Shown: in pieces, positions 10,772 through 21,858 of the stretch | Layout of the letters: each line of letters begins with the position of its first letter | How positions within the stretch are numbered: the first letter of the stretch is position 1 | From: Polytolypa hystricis UAMH7299 | Lineage: Eukaryota > Ascomycota > Eurotiomycetes > Onygenales | Assembly (NCBI GenBank): GCA_002573605.1 | Contig: PDNA01000003.1 | Span: 62,001 to 126,000 of the forward strand | Length of the DNA stretch: 64,000 nucleotides | Direction of reading: 5' to 3' | Notes under the pieces: generated by a model | The model's database searches: none | Told to the model about the DNA's origin: nothing | Seen by the model: only the letters and a program-made list of their open reading frames with translations | Program-made: the position numbers and the translations under genes

Positions 10772-13700
10772 ATGGCTGCTCAATTTCCAACTCCTGCAGC
10801 TCCTGGAAAGCCAGCTGTTGGCCCAGGTGGGACCGGGATAACTCCTTATTTGCCCAACCGGCCAAATCTCTTTAACGAAGTCCAATGGGGTCCCCTCCCC
10901 ACGCCATCTCAGGCGCGCAGGGCGTATAAAATATGGAAGCTGCAGGATGGCCGCCTGGCCACGGCAGCCCCTCCCGATCTCACGCAGCAACAGCAGATGC
11001 CCGAAGCTGAGAACATAACTCGAGCGAAGAAATGCCTTTCACAAAATGTGTACGATGTCTTGATGAGCAAGGCCCCATTTCCCCTTTCTAAGCAGGAGTG
11101 GAGGAGAGAAGCCCAAAGAGGGCCTAACGGAAATTTGAGAAAACGAGACATTGATGAAGCTGAACCACCCTCTTCCGACGAGGTCATTATGGTGGACGGA
11201 AAAGAAGTCATCTTTGTGAACGGACACGATGTACAAGAATCTAAGTATTGGACTATCGCCAAGCTCAAAGTCGAGTTGCGGGATCGAGTAGACTACATTC
11301 CTCGCGATGCGACGGCGGCAGAATTGCGACAGATGTTATATGATCACGAGAAGATACTAGCAAAGAGAAGGAGAGGGTGCCTACTACCCCGAGAGCCTAT
11401 ACCACAGTGGGGAATTAACCGCCCGGATGACGATTTTATGGTGCAGGGGACCACACCACTGGAAGTATATACATTAATCATCTCCCTGAGTCCGTTCAAT
11501 CCAGCATACTGGACTAGCAGGGCTTTTCTTTACTATCAAATGGGCTACTTGGATCTTGCTATTGGGGACGCGTACCGAGCTCAGCTTCTCTGCGAAGCCG
11601 TGGAGAATGAGCGATACCAAAACCACCAACCAGGCCTAAAGGCTCGGGTCTGGGATGCCGTTGAACAGCATATTGTCCAAATTCCTGGCGATGAGTGGAC
11701 AAGGAGCAAAGAAATCGAACTTTTGCGAGACGAACGTGGAGTTTGTAATTTTACACAATTCGTCCGAGTTACAGTCAAGCATATAACCGCTCTATGTCTT
11801 TTGGGGTTGCAAAGCTTCGCCGATTTTGAGGGGATGATAGTCGACGAGCTGATCGTTGACGAGATGGATGAGCTCCACGACCGATATACCCGGTTAGCTG
11901 ATTGGGCTGCAACAAGACAGGAGCGCAGATTACAAGACGATCGTGAATATTACTATGAGAGTGGAAGCGGCTATGTGCGTGGTCGGACATATCCATTCAC
12001 AGACGCAGATGAACACCCTCGGCACATCATACCTTTTGTTGAGAGACTTAACGAGGACTTTATTGCAGGAACAGAAGCCAAGAGAGGGAGCAACCTGAAA
12101 CTATGTGTGAAGATATTTGAAGATGATCACTTGGCAGTCTTTGCCGAGGATAACATTGCGCAGGGTGAGACTATATACGTTGATGAGCCATCAATCCGAG
12201 GCCATCTTCGCCCACGACCCGACCACTGGATCAATCGCTCCTGTGAAAACTGCAAACGCATCACCCATCCGCTGTCCCAATACGATCGACGGGAACTGAT
12301 GGAGATCGAAGAGAGCGGAGAAGGGTTTGGCCTAGGTTATGTGGAATGTCCTTGCTCCAGCGCTAACGGGGACCCTATGTACTGGTGCCAGATACCACGA
12401 GATCGCAAAACGAAGGGTCGCGATGATATGAAATTGGAGACTTCGTTGCCGATAGAAGACATTAGTAGTGGAAAACCTGCTTCTCGCAAACGGCCACGCG
12501 ATCCTGAAGATGACGGTAGCGAAGATGACCGATCCAGCAAAAGGACAAGAACGGACAATGGAAGTCCTTCACCTTCACCTTCACCTCCACCACCGGCCTC
12601 CGCAGATGAAGAAGAGGAAGAACCGGTGCGATCATGTCTCGAAATCGCTAAAAAGCTTTATCATTTCCGGGCCTGTGGGAAGGACTGGAGATGGCTGCAC
12701 AACACCATTCGACCCAATTACAATTTCCAAGGGAAGCCGTATTCCATGGAAGCTCATGGTGCTGTCCTTAGTCTTCTACTAAGAGAGGTGTTCGATATTA
12801 CCCTCCAACGGCGAGAGACGGACAAGCGGCCGAACCTGATCGCCCATGAAATTGACGAGCTGATGCCCCTGATGCGCGGCGATAATCCCGACCACTTCTT
12901 CCCCTTCTCTTTCGCAGCAAACATCCAAGTCCCCTTTGACATTCTCCAATCTCTTGGCGTCAACATCTTCCGCGACCTCACATTCGATACGTGGGTCATC
13001 CAACTGGTGCTGCGGAAGCTCCTTTTGGGCGTGATTCCGTGGGACGAGCATCGTCGCGTAGCAGACAACGTCGACGACTTTGACATCAAGCGCCATCGCG
13101 ATGGGCTGAAGGATAGTCTGGGTGGCACTGTACGCAACGACCACCTCCCGACCTTTCAAACCCTGTATCTCTTCCCTGCTCTTGCGATGTTCAACCACTC
13201 GTGCAAGGGCTCACATAACGCGGAGTGGGAGTGGCATCCAAACATCCGCAATCGCGTAGTGGTCTGGGCCGTTAGGTCGATCCAGGACGGCGAAGAGGTC
13301 GTGCTTCGCTACACTCCTAATAAATTCGCTAAAGACGCCGCTCGGAGGATTTTGGGTCAGCCTTGCTGGTGCGGGGTCTGTGATGATGATGGTGATGATG
13401 ATGACGAAGATAATATCGACGACGGCGATTATTACTACGACGGCCTTGACTATGATCACAGCGATGACGACGATGAAGATGATGGCGATGATGACGGCGA
13501 TGACCACGGTAGCAATGATGAAGATAGCGATAGCGATGACTCCAGCGGCAACAACGGCGGCAACTGGGCCAACTACGATAGCCAAGCCCATTACCCCAAC
13601 CTAAACCCCGAACAACAAGAACAACCTTCCCAGACATCATCACAGGTTGAAATCACAGAAGAGGCAGCAAATAGCTTAATCTCGCTCTCCCAATCAGCAC

Positions 13701-14104
13701 TAGAGTATATGAACCAATCCGGCGTACCCCTCGACGGCTACGCCCACCCACCGATCCAACCCCCCCCGACCACCCCGCCCCGCCAACGCAATGGGACAAG
13801 TAGTTTCAGCGGAAATACTGATGCCCGCTCTCACATTACGTTCTCTCCACCTTCTGGTCGGATGTCTCATGAACTCAGTTCTAGTACCCACCTTCACGCT
13901 AGTGGTGAATGGGGCGAGGAGGGCGAGGAAGGGAGGGAAGGGGAAGGGGAGGTGGGGCCGAAGCAGAATTCGGCATCTTTGAGTGAGGGCCCGGTGGATG
14001 AGAGCACGCCTGTCCCCAGGGGGAGGAGGGGAGATTTATTTATAAACGGGTATGAAGATGGAGATGGAGACGAGGATCTAAGTGAGGATGGGGATGTGGC
14101 TTAG
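10772..14104 (+). CDS. TPR- and SET-domain protein (SMYD-like putative lysine methyltransferase)
   Basis: Single exon, 1110 residues, starting at MAAQFPTPAAPGKPAV. An upstream in-frame ATG at 10604 exists, but that extension lacks the character of the rest. Residues ~227-275 form a TPR-like helical pair (YWTSRAFLYYQMGYLDLAIG). A split SET domain follows: its N part begins near 442 (KLCVKIFEDDHLAVFAEDNI), a long insertion carries an acidic/basic disordered segment, and the SET core motif NHSC is at about 807, followed by VRSIQDGEEVVLRY. A post-SET-like CWCGVC lies near 866-870. This order (TPR, split SET, Cys-rich end) is that of fungal TPR/SET proteins that methylate lysines with S-adenosylmethionine. 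Substrate and location are unknown. After residue 870 comes a long Asp-rich low-complexity run, then a Gln/Ser/Gly-rich tail. The canonical MYND finger is not obvious, although Cys pairs near 490-530 could bind zinc. Confidence 0.82.
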   Translation: MAAQFPTPAAPGKPAVGPGGTGITPYLPNRPNLFNEVQWGPLPTPSQARRAYKIWKLQDGRLATAAPPDLTQQQQMPEAENITRAKKCLSQNVYDVLMSKAPFPLSKQEWRREAQRGPNGNLRKRDIDEAEPPSSDEVIMVDGKEVIFVNGHDVQESKYWTIAKLKVELRDRVDYIPRDATAAELRQMLYDHEKILAKRRRGCLLPREPIPQWGINRPDDDFMVQGTTPLEVYTLIISLSPFNPAYWTSRAFLYYQMGYLDLAIGDAYRAQLLCEAVENERYQNHQPGLKARVWDAVEQHIVQIPGDEWTRSKEIELLRDERGVCNFTQFVRVTVKHITALCLLGLQSFADFEGMIVDELIVDEMDELHDRYTRLADWAATRQERRLQDDREYYYESGSGYVRGRTYPFTDADEHPRHIIPFVERLNEDFIAGTEAKRGSNLKLCVKIFEDDHLAVFAEDNIAQGETIYVDEPSIRGHLRPRPDHWINRSCENCKRITHPLSQYDRRELMEIEESGEGFGLGYVECPCSSANGDPMYWCQIPRDRKTKGRDDMKLETSLPIEDISSGKPASRKRPRDPEDDGSEDDRSSKRTRTDNGSPSPSPSPPPPASADEEEEEPVRSCLEIAKKLYHFRACGKDWRWLHNTIRPNYNFQGKPYSMEAHGAVLSLLLREVFDITLQRRETDKRPNLIAHEIDELMPLMRGDNPDHFFPFSFAANIQVPFDILQSLGVNIFRDLTFDTWVIQLVLRKLLLGVIPWDEHRRVADNVDDFDIKRHRDGLKDSLGGTVRNDHLPTFQTLYLFPALAMFNHSCKGSHNAEWEWHPNIRNRVVVWAVRSIQDGEEVVLRYTPNKFAKDAARRILGQPCWCGVCDDDGDDDDEDNIDDGDYYYDGLDYDHSDDDDEDDGDDDGDDHGSNDEDSDSDDSSGNNGGNWANYDSQAHYPNLNPEQQEQPSQTSSQVEITEEAANSLISLSQSALEYMNQSGVPLDGYAHPPIQPPPTTPPRQRNGTSSFSGNTDARSHITFSPPSGRMSHELSSSTHLHASGEWGEEGEEGREGEGEVGPKQNSASLSEGPVDESTPVPRGRRGDLFINGYEDGDGDEDLSEDGDVA
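13378..13545 (+). repeat. GAT/GAC-rich tract encoding poly-Asp
   Basis: A near-continuous run of GAT, GAC, GGC and GAA codons encodes an acidic stretch directly after the post-SET cysteines of the TPR/SET protein. It is low-complexity DNA. The antisense frames through it (Ile/Val-rich or His-rich) are artefacts. Confidence 0.8.
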
Positions 14105-17100
14105 GTGTTGTGGGGGACGAGGAAAGGGGCTGGAGTAATTCTTCCTGCGCTCTTGATTGAGGTTTGATTTTAACCCTCCCCCTTGGTTTCCTTGGTTTCT
14201 TTTTCTTCTTATCTTGTTGTTTGATCTGTTTCTGTTTTGGGTTGATAGCTGGAGTATATTGAAGTTTGTATTATTATGAGATATAAGATGAATGGATTTT
14301 GCTTTATTCTGCTACTGGACTGCGCGTGTGTGACTACTATTCAAATGACCCAGCCTTCTCTAAATATGACTTATGGCTTAGATTCATAGAGCCATTATAC
14401 ACAGCTTCTCAACGTTACACAAGCAACAATGAACTCCTGTATCTGCGGCTTTCGCAGACCACTTGGCAAACCTCTAGACTCAACAAACACGTTCAATCCT
14501 TATATCGATTGCAGCTCCTATCTCAACCCCCCCCCCCTGACACCGTAATTCGCCGATTAAGATCACGAATAGTCTAATACAAATGCTTAGAACTGTGTTT
14601 TCGAAAATTAAGAATCCAAAAAAGAGGCCCCGGGAAGACTAAGTATCATCAAGCTTTTAGCTATTCTTTTGAGAGCCTCTTGACTCAACAACAGGTTTTG
14701 ATCCTTATATTGACCCAGAGGTTGCCAATTTCCTTCTCATCTACTCCTGACGATCCCCCTTTCCGCCAACAAAATCTATAAGAGTGCTCCTAAAAGTTAA
14801 GACACAAAGGGGCTGCTCGGGGAAGACGGAGTTTAACCCCTCCCCCCACACTTTGACCAAAACTTTGCCACGCAAACACCTCTTTGGCTTGCAGAAAATT
14901 AGTAGCAGGGCGTTGGGGTGTTATGCTCACAATATACCTGGATTTTCATCCAGGCAATCGAACTTTTTGTACTCCGTAGGCAGTACTATATTGTATAGAG
15001 GGGCTAACCCTGCAACTGCGGGACAAGGGTTTTCGCAGGAAATGATGATCACCTGTCTTTGATATCCCCTCCCCAAAAAAAGAAAGTTGGGTTACTTTGT
15101 CCCTTTTGAGCTGACGGTCTAAGACAAGAAGCGGGTGGCATAGGCATTAGGCGGAAAGTCAAGTTGGGGTAGTTACTAGCAACGGATCCCAATCATGGCA
15201 ATAGCGCCGGAAAAAGTTGGCAATTCCTTTTTTTTTTTTTCAAATATAGAATATCTAGTCGCAAAACGTGGAAGATCGTCGCTATTTTTAGCAATCAGCT
15301 TCATGACTCTCGAATTTTATAGTTTTATTAGGTTTTCATGATTCCTTGGGTGGATCGAAGTGGTTCTTTTGGCGCTAATCTCGGGTTTGCGGCGTATCAA
15401 GCATGTGCGCCCCTAGCTGATAGCTGCCTTGGTTTCGGTACCATATTTTTGGGAGCATTTGATCGCCGGCTTAGGATATCGTGTGGAGAATGGTGTAGTT
15501 GATATGTGGCTCGCTCCACTGAACATTCCAACGAGACTGGAGACATATTAGTTGGTATATGCAAGTATTGGATGTATGACGTGTAGAAAGTGCCGGGCCG
15601 GTGCGCATCATTGGGAGCCTGAAATAAGTCGTAGTGTAAACTGTCAAGGATAATATGTGGAGGACTTCGCTGTACAAATAACATAACACCTATTGACGGT
15701 GCGAGGTGTTATTCGGTGTTCTCATGAACAAGTCCTTCTGCCTGGAAGTAACACCGGGCTCCGGAACTGTTGCAGCTGCCTTTCCCAAGCATGCGGTACG
15801 AACAAGACTTGCAGTTTGTCATATATGACCGAGTCATATCAATATATTCCGGGGGGGCAGAAAGAACATGTGTTTAAGGAAAATCAGAGTGAGAAGAAAT
15901 ACAAAACGCGCTTCTGTGAAGTTCGGCCGCCACGAAATGAACAATAGAGGAGTATGTAGCACTCATAGAATTTACATAGCTATGTGTGACTCAGCTGTTT
16001 CAGCATCAGCTTTGGGGCATGTCGATTGGCCACCAAAGGCAGATTTCGGTCGGTTGGATAGGTGGTAATGGTTGAGAGCGAAGCCAACAGTCAATCCCTG
16101 AGTAGCACATGCGGCGGCAATGAAGGTAACCCTCCAAGTAGCCTTAGAGGGTGACATCTAGAGACTTAGACTGATTGAAGAGTCTCTGAGAGGGTGGGTT
16201 ATAACGTCTCCTAAATATTGTATGTCGTGGTATGCACATCCCAGTCCAGTATTCACATGCAAATCGCGAGTATATTAAGCGCGGCAGAGCTATACCAGCT
16301 GCTTGTAAATGACTCCTCGAGTATTCCATTAAAGAACTATGACACGGTCTAATCTGAAGTCCTGATTGGCCGAAATGAGGAAATGAGGCGGCAGACGGAT
16401 CGTCATTCGACGAGCCCAGAGGGCCTTTCCCAGGGCAGTTCAGAGCTGAAATGAGTCTGCACCATCCTCGAGCATGCCATGGTTCAAACAACGGTCATCC
16501 CGGATTAATCTCCTCAGCCAATCATGCCATGTATGACGAGATCCCGGGCAAGTCAAGAGAGTCGATCATTTGCTCGCAGGGCGCTCAGGTGACGAGTATG
16601 CGATGTGGTTTGCCGAGATAATCGACGGCACTGTACCAGGGGAAGCCGAACTGAAACAGAATATAGTTTCTGGAGTACATCGTACCTTGGCTGGAGCAGC
16701 GGTGAATTTCGATGTGCGGCACAGCGCTTAGGCGAGCTGCCAGCCAGGAGGGCAACATAGGCATCGCACATCCAGCACAGCCCTGTTAGCGCCAGCACGG
16801 GTAATTGGCAGCCAATAAGATGCGCCACCAGCCAGACAACAAGCGCATCGTTTCAGGGTACACGGGCGATTCACACAAATAGACGGTGAGTAGCAAGGCA
16901 GACAGGACGAGGTGCAGCAGAAAATGAGGAGGGAGAGAGAGCATGTCGAATGGGAGATGCAGCCGCACAGGTCACGCCGTACGCTAGCTGCCGTCGTTTC
17001 CTAAAAGAGTAACTTGGGGTCGACAACATCCCTCTTCATCCATCAATTTCTCCTGACTTCAAGCGCGTCTTCTCCACAGCCAGATGGAGCACCCTCGAAG

Positions 17101-18237
17101 AAGCCCGTCAAGCTCACCGCGGGTTCGTGTGTTCAGGTACCAAACTGCCCCCGTGCAGCCAGGCCATGCACGGTGTGCAGGGCGCCCACTATACATAGCA
17201 TGGTCGCTTGAATTCGACGCGTGAGAGGCAGGACAATGGACTGCCCTGTGCAGTACAATGAATGACATTGTCCCACTAATTGTCTGCCTTAGTTATTTTT
17301 GCATCGACGGTGTCTTTTAGGCACTGATGATAAGTATGGGGTATAGAGTAAGGTTCTGACTTTACAGATTGACACTTCTGCTGGTTGTCGAGAAGGTCTG
17401 CTTCTCCAAGTGAAGCCTATTCTCTACGGCCCTTGCCATTATAGACAGACAAAACTGAGGATTGGATCTTGGCTGAGTTGACTGTTATACCTAACGGGTT
17501 CTACATCCCTAGGTATCCAGGTGTTCTACCTTGCTAGCTACCTTTGTCCACATATGCAGGGCATGTCCTATCAGTGGTCGACGACTACTCTCGTCCATCA
17601 GTCATTTGCCTGTCTCTGCTGTCGTCCTGGTGTGCCCTCGTCAGTGCTATCCGCTGTGCCGCAGCTAGGTGCCGTGCTGGATGCGTTAGACATGACTCGT
17701 ACTTTCCTCCATGGCTTGAGTAATGCCCTGAGCTCTGGAGCCGTTATGCTTCTCTGGTATGCGGTTGGCTGCTCCTTCTGTACCCCCGTCTAGCTTTGGT
17801 GCGCGGAATACCTGGAATTAATTTCCTGGCCCTTCCTTTCTTTTTGTTTCGGCCGGCCAGCTGCGACCTACTTTTTTGCTGTCGTTCCTCCTTAAGCGCC
17901 GTCTAGAATGGGTCTGTGTCCCATACAAGCGATACTCTTGTGTTGCTCATCGCATCAAACTGGTATCACTCTCTCCAATATTGGCGCTGCCCCGGCACCG
18001 TATCGGATGGATGTACTCATTTCCCTACGCCTCTGGATCTACCTCACTTCTACGGCAAAGCAGGAGTGCTTCGACGATTCGTGGGTACTTGAAAAGGTAC
18101 AAAAAGGGTCCTTCCAGCACCTCTAAACTGTATCCAAACCTGTCTCTTCTCACTCATACCGACAGCAGCCAAACGCTTTATATTCGGCTACGTACCCTGA
18201 TCGAAATCTACCTGCACTCCGTCTTTGCAATTTCCAA
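14105..18237. other. 4.1 kb gene-poor region
   Basis: No coding gene is supported. Apart from a diverged direct repeat near 14.5-14.85 kb, I see only short frames without domain signal, scattered homopolymers (a T run at about 15227-15240) and fairly even base composition. Fragments of old repeats are possible, but no terminal repeats or transposase motifs were recognised. Confidence 0.4.
14470..14840. repeat. Diverged direct repeat, two units about 190-205 bp apart
   Basis: The stretch beginning GACTCAACAA near 14478 recurs near 14682, each followed by a related ATCCTTATAT segment. Further on, a segment with CGGGAAGACT near 14631 matches GGGGAAGACG near 14821. The two units are clearly related but diverged and differ by small indels. 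No coding content is seen, so this is probably the remnant of a local duplication or of a repeat family. Confidence 0.5.
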
Positions 18238-19730
18238 GTGCCTACGTGCTTGCTCATGTCCGCCCCAACGAGACAGCTCGGGAAGCTATCAATCGCAGGT
18301 GACATGCCTACAACACGCACCCAAGGACATGGTGAGGCCCCTCCCTCCCGCGAGGAAGAAGAACACTCTACCAGCTCAGAGGAGGAGGAGGAGGAGGAGG
18401 AGGAGGAGGAGGAGTCAAGTAGCGAGGAAGAAGAAGATTCGCCATTTGTTCGCGGAGAGTCAACGATCTCGTACGACCTTCGTCAGCTACCAGACGCTTC
18501 CAGAAGGAAGGCGATTGCTGGGCTTACCGGTGAGTTTGTAGTGGATAAATGCCGCGCAACTCACGACGGATACAACTTTCATGTATCAGACCATGGACGT
18601 GTCCACTTGGGAGATGGATCTATGACCTGTACATGCTCGGATTTTTCGGAGACAAGGCACGCCTGCCGGCATATCTTCGTGAGTAATTGTCATAGTTAAT
18701 AATATTGAACTTCTCTGTCGTATATGCAGGAGCTAATATGAAGATATAGTGGCTCGTTGATCAGCTTCACAGAGGAGTATTATCGAGGAGACCATCCCCT
18801 GGCGTCCCATTGTCAGAGACCGGCGAGAGCCCAAAGTTCCCTCCTATGCATACTCTTATTGGTGCTAAAATCGAGGAGATTGCACACAAGGCTAAATGGA
18901 CATTTGTGGCTGGACCTGGCTCCCCTGCGGATTCTGAAAGCAGAATGAGTCGTCAAGAGAAAGTAAGGGATATAATCTCTGCTTTTACCGAAACCACAAT
19001 GCCGGAGGAGCTTCGCACAGACTTGGTTGAGACCATTGCCCTACCACGCACAACAGAGGGATGTGTGGTTCAAGGCGATTTTGAGGCAACCATGTTCCGT
19101 CTTGCGGTTCACGATGATGAGGTCTTTAACAGTCTCCGAAAGGCGATGCCAGCTGGTGCGCGAGCCGCAATCTTCTTCGAAAAGATCCAAAAAAAGATCC
19201 ATAAGTTGCTATCGGATTTTGATAACTACCGACTAACGGGAGCTCCTCGACCTGATGGTACCCTATTGGAGGTCCCGGTTGCGGCTAGAGAAATATATCA
19301 GATCACCCGGCAAATTCAGAAGAACATCAATTCTCGAGCACCCCACGGTGCGGAGGACGCTGCGCAAGCTCTCATCGATTTACTTCAGGAGATATCAAGC
19401 CGTCACTTTGATGCCTTCGAAGGTGCTAGCTGGGGCCGCATTGCTGGCGGTGGAGAGACTTCACACGACAGGAATTTATGTGCTCGACTGATCAACCAGC
19501 CTGCAAGCCCAAACTCGCTCTTCGTCCTCGACGTCTTGGAAAGTTTGCCAGAGGAGACTTTGAGACAATGGGCCCCGCAATTGAAGATGGCATATGACAA
19601 AATTCAATTGGTCGGTGCGCCTGTGCAATACACACTCAAGCTCAAGTCTTTGGTCACGAGCGCTTCATCTGGAGGTCATAAACGTCCGGCAGCGGGGCCG
19701 TCAGGCAGTGGCCGGAAACGAACGAAATAA
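18238..19730 (+). CDS. SWIM-type zinc-finger protein with poly-Glu N-terminal segment
   Basis: Two exons, 18238-18678 and 18750-19730, are split by a 71 bp intron (GTGAGT donor, GCTAAT branch, ATATAG acceptor). Together they give about 473 residues. A GAG-repeat-encoded poly-Glu run (about residues 49-58) is followed by a helix-rich segment and a SWIM zinc finger near 131-144 (CTCSDFSETRHACRH, Cys-x-Cys-x(10)-Cys-x-His). The intron interrupts the finger just after its last histidine. The larger C-terminal part is helical without a recognised domain and ends in a basic tail (SGSGRKRTK), a possible nuclear signal. SWIM fingers bind DNA or protein partners and occur both in chromatin proteins and in Mutator-like transposases. 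No transposase core is visible here. The start is uncertain: ATGs at 18259 and 18304 are also in frame. It is isolated in gene-poor DNA, so it may be an accessory gene. Confidence 0.7.
18381..18414 (+). repeat. GAG trinucleotide run encoding poly-Glu
   Basis: About ten consecutive GAG codons lie in the first exon of the SWIM protein, flanked by further Glu/Ser codons. It is likely to vary in length. Confidence 0.85.
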
Positions 19731-20461
19731 AGGGCTATATAATCATGAGGATTAAAGTGAGCCATGATTATTATTGGAAATAGGGCTTCTAGTTATGGTA
19801 ACAACGGTACGGGAATTTCACCGGCTATTCATTGATATTGGGCTGACCGACTGACCTTTGGTAATAGATACGAAAGTCGTCGTCCTAAGGTAGCCTTTAA
19901 TATTCCTCTCCACCCGTCTACTTGCTAGGTGCAAGCAAGCAGTGCCGAAGTAGGCTTCACATTGCGGATTTTATTACGCCACTCCTAGAACCGCTGCTGA
20001 GCAGACTTTTGCTTTTTGGTTTCATTCCATTTTTGGGATTCTTACACTTGTTTCCGTTTTTTGTATATTATCATTCTACCCCCTTCGAACTTAATCACCA
20101 CCCTTGATATTTCTTTCGAGCAGCCACTGCTGCTCCGCTGCTTTGGTTATCCCTTCTTGCTACAACGGGCTGGCCTCGTCTATCATTTTAACTTTAATAC
20201 TATTTCGGATACACCTTTGGAAAATAATATTTGGCTTCCAGATAATTGGTATTTTCATCAAAGCTCGTCGCTGTATTTTATTACGTACGCGCGCTTCAAT
20301 CGATCTACTAGTAGCACAGCAAGGACCGCATAGTATGCCCGTTGCCTAATCGATAAATATATACAGGGCGGGACATGTCACTATCAGCACGTCCCACGAA
20401 AAACGAAAAAGAAAGGAGAAACTAACACCAGCACACACCAAAAGAACCACAACAAATCCAC
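19731..20461. other. Convergent intergenic region, no gene seen
   Basis: It lies between the stops of the SWIM gene and the alcohol dehydrogenase. AT-rich and T-rich stretches fit 3' untranslated DNA. Nothing else is supported. Confidence 0.4.
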
Positions 20462-21858
20462 TCACGACAAATCAAGCACGACTCGCCCCTTCAACGCCCC
20501 CTTCTCCATCTCCTCAAACACAGCCGTTAATTTATCCATCTTCTCCACTCTAACATGCGACTTAATCACGCCCCTCGCGGCGAACTCCATCGTCTCAATC
20601 GCCTCCTTGCGATTCCCCACCGCCGACCCCGTAATCGTAAGCTGCTTCGAGACCATGAGTGCTGGAATAGCAGCTGCAACAGGTACCGGGTCTCCCTCCG
20701 GCATACCGACACAGACTAACACCCCATTGACACGCAGGAAACTAATGGCCTGCGCGTACGCGGCGTTGGATGCCGTACACACAATCACCGCGTGCGCGCC
20801 TAGCCCACCACCCGTGAGCCCTAGTACATGCTTCGCAATTGCAGCACCCTTATCATCAGCGGGGAACTGCGTAATGTCGACAAAATGCTCTGCGCCCGAC
20901 TCCTTGATGATATCCGCTTTACTACCGTGGTCGATGCCGATGACGCGATGGCCGAGTCCGCGACTGCTCAATTGACACGCGATATGGCCTAGCCCGCCGC
21001 CCGCGCCGGAAATTACGACCCATTGACCTGGTTGGGCGTGACTGCGTTTTAGAGCTGAGTAGACGGTTACTCCTGCGCAGAGGAGTGGGGCGGCTTCTTC
21101 GGAGGGAACGCCGTCAGGGATGGGCGTCACGTAGTGTGCTGGCCCGACTGCGTATTGTTGGAATGTGCCTGGCGTGTAGTAGCCGGAGACTTTACTGCTG
21201 GAGCAGCAGCCGTCTGAACCGTCTTGGCAGGGGGCTGTGATTTAGAAGTATTAGTATAGTGGGTGAATAAGTCTGTCGAGGATGGGGTGCTTTGGAGAGC
21301 AGCTGAGAAGGGTGTTTAGGGGGGGAGAATAAAAGGAGACATACCGCAATTGCCACAAACGCTTGAGATCCATTTAATACCGACACGATCACCGATTTTC
21401 ACGCCAGAAGACTCTGCCCCTGCACCAAGCTTGACCACTTTGCCTACTCCTTCATGACCGCCAACTTGGCCGGGCTGGGTTGGGTATGGAAGACCTTTCC
21501 ACTTCAAGGGTTGTCAGTGGCGCGTAGATTATGAAGAAGAGGCACACACAAGCCGACTGGGGGTAAAGGGGAGTTACGAACGGAATTCGTCATTATGCCA
21601 AGGTCTGAGTGACAGACTCCAGTATGGGTTCTAGTATAGAGGAATTAGTTACTGTTCATACATCATATAAACGGTTTCTTTCATTTTCAAGGCCAAGGAT
21701 AGAATTCTTTTTGTAGGGGAGTTCAATACTTACAGATTCACCAGGACTTCTCCTGGGCCGGGCTCTGGCACATCGACATCAACCACCTTGGTTGAGATGG
21801 TGCCGGGGTTATCATAGACAGCGGCCTTTGCCTGCTTGGGAACCTCGACGGCAGCCAT
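20462..21858 (-). CDS. Zinc-dependent alcohol dehydrogenase (ADH1-type, MDR family)
   Basis: Four exons (21734-21858, 21582-21630, 21345-21501, 20462-21234) join in phase to 367 residues. The product should interconvert primary alcohols and aldehydes with NAD(H) in the cytosol. Catalytic zinc ligands are Cys48 (GVCHSDLG), His74 (GGHEGVG) and Cys163 (PLLCAGVTVY). The structural zinc loop has Cys107, 110, 113 and 121 with the classic spacing. The nucleotide-binding glycine motif is GAGGGLG at about 187-193. Length is close to the roughly 350 residues usual for fungal ADHs. Introns have GTAAGT/GTTCGT/GTATGT donors. The gene sits upstream of the rhamnose-pathway genes on the opposite strand from LRA2. 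A role in reducing lactaldehyde from that pathway is possible but only inferred from position. It could equally be a general fermentative ADH. Confidence 0.92.

Noticed and set aside
13211..13643. Ile/Val-rich and His-rich minus-strand frames
   Set aside because: Artefacts of the GAT/GAC tract read backwards through the TPR/SET gene.
17876..18541. 221-residue plus-strand frame ending in poly-Arg
   Set aside because: The poly-Arg is the poly-Glu codon run of the SWIM gene in another frame. The rest shows no domain.
19885..19905. GTCCTAAGGTAGC word resembling the rRNA-gene homing-endonuclease target (I-CeuI-like)
   Set aside because: Only about 13 bases match, the surrounding bases are not rRNA-like, and there is no intron or rRNA gene nearby. 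Treated as coincidence.
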